Both the position numbers and the translations under genes were made by a program. From positions 266,350-330,349 of the forward strand of contig NZ_FRAP01000004.1 of NCBI RefSeq assembly GCF_900142365.1: a stretch of DNA of 64,000 bases, read 5' to 3'. The notes below the pieces were generated by a model. The model saw nothing but the letters and a program-made list of their open reading frames with translations, made no database searches and was not told the DNA's origin. This document shows positions 57,867 to 64,000 of the stretch, piece by piece. This stretch comes from Pseudonocardia thermophila (GTDB taxonomy: Bacteria; Actinomycetota; Actinomycetes; Mycobacteriales; Pseudonocardiaceae). The first letter of the stretch is position 1; every line of letters starts with the position of its first letter.

Positions 57867-58118
57867 GTGGCTCGTAGCTCGACCGCCACGACCGAGGAGG
57901 GCACCGAGGGGCATCTGGTCGACGGCGACTGGGAGTACCGCCCCGTCCAGCTCCCAGGCGACGTGTCCCGCATGACCGCCGCGGTGCGCCTGGCGATCCA
58001 GGCCGAGTTCGGGGGGTGGGAGCTCTCCCGCGTGCGGCTCTACCCGGGCGGGGTGCGGAAGGTGTGGCTGCGGCGCAGGCGCACGTCCGACCTGCTGCCG
58101 GAGCCGACGATCTCCTGA
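57867..58118 (+). CDS. DUF5703-family protein
   Basis: 83 residues. WEYRPVQLPGDVSRMTAAVR and WELSRVRLYPGGVRKVWLRR are the family core. Small actinobacterial protein of unknown function, commonly linked to the M20 peptidase and uppP genes. GTG 57867 has an ideal SD GAGGAGG (57854-57860). The 94-bp gap from the reductase contains no other signal I can see. Confidence 0.85.
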   Translation: MARSSTATTEEGTEGHLVDGDWEYRPVQLPGDVSRMTAAVRLAIQAEFGGWELSRVRLYPGGVRKVWLRRRRTSDLLPEPTIS

Positions 58119-58255
58119 GCGCGGTGCAGTGACCACGGTTTCCTGAGGCGCGCTCAGCCTTTCGGTCGTACGCTCGGTTACTCGCCGTCGATGTAATGGC
58201 CGATCCGGTCACACCGATGGATCACGAGGGGCTCTGCAGTACGAGGGGGGAAGTC

Positions 58256-59653
58256 GTGCAGCAACCAGGATCGAGCCGGGCAACGTCCCGGACCATCCTC
58301 ATCGAGTTCAACGAGCTGAGTCCGCGGCTGCTCGACCGGTTCATCGCCGAGGGGCACCTGCCGGCGTTCCGGGCGTTCCGCGACTCCTCGGTGGTGTTCA
58401 CCACGGACGCCGGTGAGGACCCGCCGGCGCTGGAGCCGTGGATCCAGTGGGTCACCGTGCACAGCGGGCTGCCCTACTCGGAGCACCAGGTGTTCGCGCT
58501 CGGCGACGGCCGACGCAAGCTGACGAAGCCGCTGCTCGGCGACGTGCTGGCCCGGGCGGGCGTGCCGGTCGGGATCTTCTCGTCGATGAACACGAACTAC
58601 CTGCGCCGCCCCGGCGACGCGGGCTACGTGGTGCCGGACCCGTGGGACGTCGACGGGGTGGCCTACCCGCAGTCGCTGCAGCCGTTCTACGAGACGGTGT
58701 CGGCCGCGGTGCAGGAATCGTCGCGGGACGCGCTGCCCGGCCCGGCGCAGCTGGCGAAGTTCGGGCTGTTCCTTGTCCGCAACGGCCTGCGGCCGGCCAC
58801 GGTGAAGCAGGCGATCGCGCAGCTGGTGAACGAGAAGCGCACCGGCGGGGGCCGCTGGAAGCGCGCGACCGTGCTCGACGCGCTCAACTACGACGTGTTC
58901 CGGGCGCTCAACAAGCGCTTCGACGTGCGGTTCGCCACGTTCTTCTCCAACTCGACCGCGCACTACCAGCACTACTACTGGCGCGACCTGGAGCCGGAGC
59001 TGTTCACCGAGCCCGGCGACGGCACGTACGCCGAGGCCGTCCTGCACGGCTACGAGTCGATGGACCGGCTGCTGGCGAAGATCATGGCCGACTACCCGGA
59101 CGCGCTGCTCATCCTGGCCACGGCGCTGTCGCAGGAGCCGTGGACCGACACCGAGAAGCGCACCTACCGGCCCCGCGACTTCGCCGAGCTGCTGGCGTTC
59201 GCGCGCGTGTCCGGCGGGGTGGCGAAGCCGATGATGGCCGAGCAGTTCGTCGTCGCGCTGCCCGGGGAGCAGGCCGCGATCCGGGCCGAGGAGCAGCTGC
59301 GTGCGCTCGTCACCGACGGCGGGGAGCCGGTGCTGAAGGTCGACCGCGACGGCGACCAGCTGCAGGTCGGCGCCCGCCGCGCCGCCGCGGCGGACGGGGC
59401 GGTCGTGATCAACCCCGAGACCGGGGCACGGCGTCGCCACGACGAGCTGTTCTACGCGATCCACACCACCCGCTCCGGCCGTCACCACCGGGACGGGGCG
59501 CTGTGGTTCCGCACCGGGGAGCACCGGGTCGTGCCCGGGCGCGTGCCGCTCACGGACATCGCGCCGACGATCCTCGAGCACTTCGGGGTGCCGCAGCCGG
59601 AGCACATGAAGGGTAAGCCACTACCGCTGCGTGCACCGGCGAGCGTGAGGTAG
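58256..59653 (+). CDS. Alkaline phosphatase superfamily protein (type I phosphodiesterase-like)
   Basis: 465 residues. ILIEFNELSPRLLDRFIAEG resembles the first metal-binding strand, IQWVTVHSGLPYSEHQ the region around the nucleophile, NSTAHYQHYYWRDLEP and the C-terminal PLTDIAPTILEHFGVPQPEHMKGKPL (split hallmark) match the PglZ/phosphodiesterase superfamily. Acidic metal ligands are partly degenerate (NEL in place of DGL), so activity is uncertain. No signal peptide. GTG 58256 has GGGGGGAAG upstream; earlier in-frame starts lack an SD. Confidence 0.72.
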   Translation: MQQPGSSRATSRTILIEFNELSPRLLDRFIAEGHLPAFRAFRDSSVVFTTDAGEDPPALEPWIQWVTVHSGLPYSEHQVFALGDGRRKLTKPLLGDVLARAGVPVGIFSSMNTNYLRRPGDAGYVVPDPWDVDGVAYPQSLQPFYETVSAAVQESSRDALPGPAQLAKFGLFLVRNGLRPATVKQAIAQLVNEKRTGGGRWKRATVLDALNYDVFRALNKRFDVRFATFFSNSTAHYQHYYWRDLEPELFTEPGDGTYAEAVLHGYESMDRLLAKIMADYPDALLILATALSQEPWTDTEKRTYRPRDFAELLAFARVSGGVAKPMMAEQFVVALPGEQAAIRAEEQLRALVTDGGEPVLKVDRDGDQLQVGARRAAAADGAVVINPETGARRRHDELFYAIHTTRSGRHHRDGALWFRTGEHRVVPGRVPLTDIAPTILEHFGVPQPEHMKGKPLPLRAPASVR

Positions 59654-59672
59654 GCGCAGGAGAGCCACCGCG

Positions 59673-59894
59673 TTGATCGCGCCCGGCTCCCCTGTCGCCG
59701 AGCGCGGCACGCGCGCCCCCGAGTCGACGACGGCTCTGCGGCCGATCGGGCTCGCGGCCCGTGAGTCGCTCGCGCGGTGCACACGGCCCCCCGTCGTTCC
59801 TCCGAGGGCCCCTGCGCACCTGCCCACCGTCGTCGACGCGCGCGAGCGTCGTGGTCACCTCCCGGTAGTGCTCGGCCCGCCGCGGTGAGGCGCA
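59673..59894. repeat. Dispersed two-part repeat, copy 2
   Basis: Left block 59673-59708 and right block 59851-59894 match the element at 39320-39424, but here 142 bp of unrelated sequence separate them. It occupies the 340-bp gap between convergent genes; I see no gene in this gap. Confidence 0.7.
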
Positions 59895-59993
59895 GTACGG
59901 AGCGCGAGGCCCGGGCGCCGTGGAGGTGGATCGCATCTGCAGGAGCTTCGTCCCTTTCACGTCATGGTGTGAGAGGGCTCTCCTGCGACCCGG

Positions 59994-60974
59994 TCAGGGG
60001 AGCAGGACGACCTTCCCCGTCGTTCCGCGGGACCCGAGCGCCTTGAGCGCGGCCTTGGCCTCGGTCAGCGGGTATTCCGCTCCGACCAGCGGATCGATCT
60101 TCCGCTCCCGCCACAGCTGCGCCAGCGCCTCCTGCCACTGCGGGATCAGCTCCGGGCGCATCTTGCGGTAGAGCCCCCAGTGCACGCCGACGACCGAGTA
60201 GTTCTTCACGAGTGCGTGGTTGGTGGGCGCGTCGGCGATCCGCCCGCCGGCGAACCCGATGACCAGGATCCGGCCCTCGAACGCGACGGCGCGCCGGGAG
60301 GCGTCGAAGACGTCGCCGCCGACCGGGTCGTAGATCACGTCGGCGCCGCGGCCGCCGGTGAGCTCCTTGACGCGGGCGACGATGTCCTCGGAGCGGTAGT
60401 CGATCACGTCGTCGACGCCGAGGCCGCGCACGACCTCGCACTTCTCCGGCCCGCCTGCGGTGCCGATGACCCGCGCCCCGGCGGCCTTGCCCAGCTGCAC
60501 GGCCGCCGTCCCGACGCCGCCTGCCGCGGCGTGCACGAGCAGGGTCTCCCCCGGCTGCAGCCGGGCTCGCTGGTGCAGCGCGCAGTAGCCGGTCTGGTAG
60601 GTGACGAACATCCCGGCCGCCTGGGCCGCGGACATCCCCTCCGGCCAGGGCAGCGTCGAGTCCGCGTCGAGCACGGCCAGCTCGGCGTAGCCGCCCTTGC
60701 CCATCGGCGGGGTGCCGAGCACCTTGTCCCCCACCGCGGCGGCCGCGCCCTCACCGGCCGCGACGACCTCCCCGGCGATCTCCAGGCCCGGGGTGAACGG
60801 CAGCGGCGGCTTCTCCTGGTAGCGGCCCTGGCAGAGCAGGATGTCCGGGAAGTTGCACGCCACCGCGGCCACCCGCACCAGCACCTGGCCGGGACCCGGT
60901 TCGGGGTCGGGGAGCTCCTCGAACGTCAGGACGTCCTCTGGTTCGCCCAGCTCGTGGACCTGCCAGCCCTTCAT
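59994..60974 (-). CDS. NADPH:quinone oxidoreductase family protein
   Basis: 326-residue zinc-free MDR reductase. VAAVACNFPDILLCQGRYQE, LLVHAAAGGVGTAAVQLGKA and VIYDPVGGDVFDASRRAVAF are typical of Qor-type enzymes acting on quinones or enoyl compounds. ATG 60974 has SD GGAGGACGA. It lies 16 bp after the M20 peptidase gene, so the two form an operon. Paralogue of 13433-14389. Confidence 0.92.
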   Translation of the reverse strand: MKGWQVHELGEPEDVLTFEELPDPEPGPGQVLVRVAAVACNFPDILLCQGRYQEKPPLPFTPGLEIAGEVVAAGEGAAAAVGDKVLGTPPMGKGGYAELAVLDADSTLPWPEGMSAAQAAGMFVTYQTGYCALHQRARLQPGETLLVHAAAGGVGTAAVQLGKAAGARVIGTAGGPEKCEVVRGLGVDDVIDYRSEDIVARVKELTGGRGADVIYDPVGGDVFDASRRAVAFEGRILVIGFAGGRIADAPTNHALVKNYSVVGVHWGLYRKMRPELIPQWQEALAQLWRERKIDPLVGAEYPLTEAKAALKALGSRGTTGKVVLLP

Positions 60975-60990
60975 CGGTGCTCGTCCTCCT

Positions 60991-62301
60991 TCAGCAGATG
61001 CGCAGGAATCGATCCAGCACGCGGGTGCCGAACTCCAGCGCGTCGATCGGGACCCGTTCGTCGATGCCGTGGAACAGCGACGCGAAGTCCAGGTCCGGGG
61101 GCAGCCGCAGCGGCGCGAACCCGTAGCAGCGGATGCCGAGGGTGTGGAACGACTTGGCGTCGGTGCCGCCGGAGAGCATGTACGGCACCGTCGTCGCGGT
61201 CGGGTCCTCGGTGCGCAGCGCCTCCAGCATCGCCTGCGTCAGCGGCACGTCGAACTCGGTCTCGACGGCGGGCAGATCGGTGACCCACTCACGGGTCACG
61301 TCCGGCCCGATCAGCTCGTCGACCTCGCGCAGGAACGCCTCCCGGCGGCCGGGCAGGACCCGGCAGTCCACGACCGCCTCCGCCGACGACGGGATGACGT
61401 TGGCCTTGTAGCCGGCCTTGAGCATCGTCGGGTTCGCGGTGTCGCGCACGGTCGCCCCGACGATCCGCGACAGCGGCCCGAGCTTCGCCAGGGCGCCCTC
61501 CAGGTCGTCCTCGGGGAACTCCAGCCCGGTCAGCTCCCCGATCCGGTCGAGGAACGCCTGCACCGTGGGCGTCAGGACCAGCGGGAACGTGTGGTTGCCC
61601 AGCTTCGCCACCGCCTCGGCCACCTTCGTGACGGCGTTGTCGTCGTGCAGGAAGGACCCGTGCCCGGGCTTGCCGCGAGACCGCAGCCGCATCCAGGCGA
61701 TGCCCTTCTCCGCGGCCTCGATGAGGTAGACGCGCTGGTCCTCGCCGAGGGTCAGGGAGAACCCGCCGACCTCGCCGACCGCCTCCGTGCAGCCCTCGAA
61801 CAGGTCCGGCCGGTGCTGCACCAGCCACTGCGCCCCGTACGCGCCGCCCGCCTCCTCGTCGGCGACGAAGGCGAACACGATGTCCCGCGGCGGCACGTAC
61901 CCGGTGCGCTTGTAGTGCCGGGCGACGGCGAGCGTCATCCCGACCATGTCCTTCATGTCGACCGCACCCCGGCCCCACACGTAGCCGTCCTGAACGGCGC
62001 CGGAGAACGGGTGCACCGACCACTCGCTCGGCTCCGCCGGCACCACGTCCAGATGGCCGTGCACCAGCAGCGCGCCCCGGCTCGGATCGGCGCCCGGCAG
62101 GCGGACGAACACGTTGTCGCGCCGCGGAGCGCCCGACTCGATCACCTCGGGCTCGTAGCCCACCTCGGCGAGCTTCTCCGCGACGAACTCGGCCGCCTCC
62201 CGCTCGCCGACCACCGTCTCGGGGTCGCCGGTGTTGGAGGTGTCGATGCGGATCAAGGCGGAGACGAGGTCCACGACCTCGTCGGCTGGGCTGGCGGTCA
62301 C
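60991..62301 (-). CDS. M20-family metallopeptidase
   Basis: 436 residues. Di-zinc site: LLVHGHLDVVPAE (His, Asp), WGRGAVDMKDMVGM (bridging Asp), FVADEEAGGAYGA (catalytic Glu and ligand Glu) and a C-terminal His in SLFHGIDERV. A dimerisation lid lies in the middle (GKPGHGSFLHDDNAV). Members are dipeptidases or acyl-amino-acid deacylases (DapE/ArgE-like); substrate unknown. GTG 62301 has AGGAAG 6 nt upstream. Linked with the oxidoreductase downstream; tRNA-Leu is divergent. Confidence 0.92.
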   Translation of the reverse strand: MTASPADEVVDLVSALIRIDTSNTGDPETVVGEREAAEFVAEKLAEVGYEPEVIESGAPRRDNVFVRLPGADPSRGALLVHGHLDVVPAEPSEWSVHPFSGAVQDGYVWGRGAVDMKDMVGMTLAVARHYKRTGYVPPRDIVFAFVADEEAGGAYGAQWLVQHRPDLFEGCTEAVGEVGGFSLTLGEDQRVYLIEAAEKGIAWMRLRSRGKPGHGSFLHDDNAVTKVAEAVAKLGNHTFPLVLTPTVQAFLDRIGELTGLEFPEDDLEGALAKLGPLSRIVGATVRDTANPTMLKAGYKANVIPSSAEAVVDCRVLPGRREAFLREVDELIGPDVTREWVTDLPAVETEFDVPLTQAMLEALRTEDPTATTVPYMLSGGTDAKSFHTLGIRCYGFAPLRLPPDLDFASLFHGIDERVPIDALEFGTRVLDRFLRIC

Positions 62302-62365
62302 GATCGTCTTCCTACCATCGACGCCCGGATCGCATACCCCCGCGCGGTCCCGCGGAGGCGTGGGC

Positions 62366-62371
62366 TAAGCT
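62366..62371 (+). promoter_or_regulatory. -10 TAAGCT of the tRNA-Leu gene
   Basis: TANNNT hexamer 26 nt before the mature tRNA 5' end; leaves a short 5' leader for RNase P. Confidence 0.4.
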
Positions 62372-62397
62372 TCTCTCGTCGCGCACGACGCGGCGAT

Positions 62398-62482
62398 GTC
62401 CGAGTGGCGGAATGGCAGACGCGCTAGCTTGAGGTGCTAGTCCCCGTTATAGGGGGTGGGGGTTCAAGTCCCCCCTCGGACA
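62398..62482 (+). tRNA. tRNA-Leu (anticodon GAG)
   Basis: 85 nt with the long class II variable arm. Acceptor stem GTCCGAG (62398-62404) pairs with CTCGGAC (62475-62481), discriminator A. Anticodon stem CTAGC/GCTAG with loop TTGAGGT gives GAG. Variable arm CCCC-GTTATA-GGGG; T stem GGGGG/CCCCC with loop TTCAAGT. The CCA end is not encoded. An integrase gene follows, so its 3' end is a plausible attachment site. The 246 bp after it hold no gene I can support. Confidence 0.97.
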
Positions 62483-62728
62483 CCCAGACGTTGCACACCT
62501 GCGACGAACCACGTTCCAGTGTCAGAACGCGCTTGAACACGCGTGTGCAGCAGCGACGCGCCCGTGGCGGTGGTCGTCGTGACGAGCGCCGCCATCGCGC
62601 CCCTGCTGCTCCCGGCCCGGACACCCAGCGATGGACCAGCACGCCCGGCCCGGGCGGCCGCTATCCCTCGCCGCGGATTGGCGCTACCGGAGCCACCGAT
62701 CACCCGCACCGCGGACACCGTCTACGGG

Positions 62729-63058
62729 ATGTCCGTCCTCGATCGTGGCGGGCGGATCGCCGATCGCGCGGCGTTCGCCGCGCTGGGCTGGACGCCCGAC
62801 ACCAGGCTGCGCGTCCACATCGCCCGCACCCACCTCACGCTGCGCCCGGCCCTCGACGGCCCGGTGGCGGTCAAGAATCACCGGTTCATCTGGTTGCCCG
62901 CCGCGACCCGGCATCGGCTCGATCTGCGACCCGGAGATCGAGTATTGCTGGCCGCGGAACCCCAGCGGCAGACGCTGGTCATCTACCCACCCGCCGCGCT
63001 TGACGCGCTGCTGACTCATAGACGGTCGGCCTCGAAGGCCGGTGACCGCGATGAGTAA
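62729..63058 (+). CDS. AbrB/MazE/SpoVT-like DNA-binding protein
   Basis: About 109 residues. The C-terminal part (VKNHRFIWLPAATRHRLDLR, then PGDRVLLAAEPQRQTLVIYP) matches a swapped-hairpin AbrB-type domain. The N-terminal part MSVLDRGGRIADRAAFAALG with TPDTRLRVHIAR is a second related module. Such genes precede site-specific integrases in actinobacterial elements. ATG 62729 is the first good start; an upstream extension is possible. The TAA at 63058 overlaps the integrase start. Confidence 0.7.
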   Translation: MSVLDRGGRIADRAAFAALGWTPDTRLRVHIARTHLTLRPALDGPVAVKNHRFIWLPAATRHRLDLRPGDRVLLAAEPQRQTLVIYPPAALDALLTHRRSASKAGDRDE

Positions 63059-63899
63059 CGACACGCCCGACCGGCCCAACCCGAGCACTGCGGACCTGGA
63101 TGCGGCCCGGATCCTGCTGTCGCGACTCGGGCTAACAGCCGAAGACCTCCTCGACGCACCGGCCGCCCGCGTGGCAGTGCCGACCTTCCGCGACTACATC
63201 CCGATCGTGGCCGCCGGCGCACGCCCCGGCACCCGCCGCGTTTACAGCAGCTACTGGAACCGGATCGACAAGCACTGGGGCGAACGCCGGATCGACGAAC
63301 CCACCCCGTCGGAGATCCGCCAACTCCTGGTCGACATGCAATCCGAACTGGTCATCCGCCGCAGCGGACGCGGCGGCCACAGCGCCACCGAACACATGAT
63401 CGCCGCACTGCGCTGCCTCTACCGGCGCGCCGAGGAAGACGGCCTGATCACCGCCGCCGCCAACCCGGCCAAGAAGGTGGACAAGCCGCGCCGACCACCC
63501 TCGACCCGCCGCGCCGTCGCCGACACCCGACTCGCAGAGATCGTCCAGGTGGCCGCCACGACCGGTGACGATCCCGCCCTGGACGCACTCATCCTGCGGC
63601 TGCACATCGAAACGGCATGCCGCCGCGGTGGCGCGCTCGCACTGCGCCCGATCGATCTCGACCCGGACCAGTGCTTGATCTCGCTCCGGGAGAAGGGCGA
63701 CACCACCCGATCACAACCAGTCTCCCCCACGCTGATGAGCCAGCTGCTCGCACACACCAACGAACGCAGTGCAGCCGCGACACCCGGCGGCCCGCTGCTG
63801 CGGTACCGATCCGGACAGCGGATCACCCGCCGCCGCTACGACTACATCTGGACCCGACTCGGCCAGCATGAATCGCCCTGGGTGGTGGAGAGGCTCTGA
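63051..63899 (+). pseudogene. Tyrosine recombinase/integrase, truncated by an IS element
   Basis: The N-terminal SAM-like core-binding domain (TFRDYIPIVAAGARPGTRRV, YSSYWNRIDKHWGERRIDEP) and the first half of the catalytic domain are intact, with the first catalytic Arg region HIETACRRGGALALRPIDL. After DYIWTRLGQH the sequence enters the IS left end (ESPWVVERL, stop at 63899). The box II HxxR and the nucleophile Tyr are absent, so it cannot be active. ATG 63051 (or GTG 63042) overlaps the AbrB-like gene. Its location next to tRNA-Leu fits an integrated element. Confidence 0.85.
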
Positions 63900-64000
63900 T
63901 CTAGCAAGGAGACTGGAGCCGTGCCTGCACCTCGGAAGTTCGATGAGGAGACCCGCGCCCGCGCGGTGCGCCTGTACGCTGACCGGCTGCGTGATCACGG
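63869..64000 (+). mobile_element. Left end of an IS3-family insertion sequence (runs off window)
   Basis: Starts at TGAATCGCCCTGGGTGGTGG, a typical IS3-family terminal sequence beginning TGA. This is where the integrase reading loses family similarity. It contains the start of a transposase OrfA gene. The right end is outside the window. Confidence 0.75.
63921..64000 (+). CDS. IS3-family transposase OrfA, N-terminal fragment (runs off window)
   Basis: GTG 63921 with SD AAGGAG upstream. The visible 26 residues (MPAPRKFDEETRARAVRLYA then DRLRDH) match the helix-turn-helix N-terminus of IS3-type OrfA proteins. Cut by the window edge. Confidence 0.8.
   Translation, partial: MPAPRKFDEETRARAVRLYADRLRDH

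Overview
The window is very GC-rich DNA with GTG starts, strong Shine-Dalgarno (SD) motifs mixed with apparently leaderless genes, and many actinobacteria-specific families (SCO5389, SCO1664, DUF3090, DUF5703, PAC2, deazaflavin-type nitroreductase). It looks like the chromosome of a filamentous actinomycete, most likely Pseudonocardiaceae (Pseudonocardia-like). The genus is an inference from gene content and style, not proven by the sequence.

Layout. 1-2300: end of an aromatic or steroid meta-cleavage operon (acylating acetaldehyde dehydrogenase, 4-hydroxy-2-oxovalerate aldolase) divergent from a PadR regulator. 2.3-6.7 kb: an actinobacterial CooC-like ATPase/SCO5389 pair, an MFS transporter, a PAC2 protein and a deazaflavin-type reductase. 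6.8-17.7 kb: a thiamine-diphosphate E1-like enzyme with a divergent Lrp regulator, an AraC regulator with a divergent NmrA-type reductase, a BCCT osmolyte transporter, a quinone oxidoreductase, a large unknown protein and a sterol-desaturase-like enzyme. 17.7-20.8 kb: phosphoglucomutase, a HAD phosphatase and a small unknown gene. 21.0-29.5 kb: a complete recC-recB-recD operon. 30.0-36.4 kb: a translationally coupled sbcD-sbcC-NurA-like operon and RNase HI, so 15 kb is dominated by double-strand-break processing. 36.4-41.3 kb: a frameshifted MFS gene, a PIG-V-like mannosyltransferase, TerC and a glycerophosphodiesterase. 41.3-45.5 kb: HAD, glpK and glpD, which with the glycerophosphodiesterase form a glycerol-phosphate salvage theme. 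45.5-52.9 kb: threonine dehydratase-like enzyme, alpha/beta hydrolase with AraC regulator, a flavin monooxygenase, 6-phosphogluconate dehydrogenase and a histidine phosphatase. 52.9-62.3 kb: the conserved actinobacterial block SCO1664/DUF3090/phosphomutase/UppP/aldo-keto reductase/DUF5703/M20 peptidase. 62.4-64.0 kb: tRNA-Leu(GAG) followed by an AbrB-like gene and a tyrosine integrase cut by an IS3-family element that runs off the window.

The most unusual structure is non-coding. Four arrays of tandem units with a strict 22-bp period, each anchored on CGAGT (or ACTCG in the inverted orientation), occupy the longest intergenic gaps. Forward units are followed by inverted units, so each locus is a giant imperfect inverted repeat. 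Two further hairpin families and a two-part dispersed repeat occupy other gaps.

At least 17 genes have a TANNNT -10 element ending 6-8 nt before their start codon, the signature of leaderless transcripts. In several cases this fixes the start codon.
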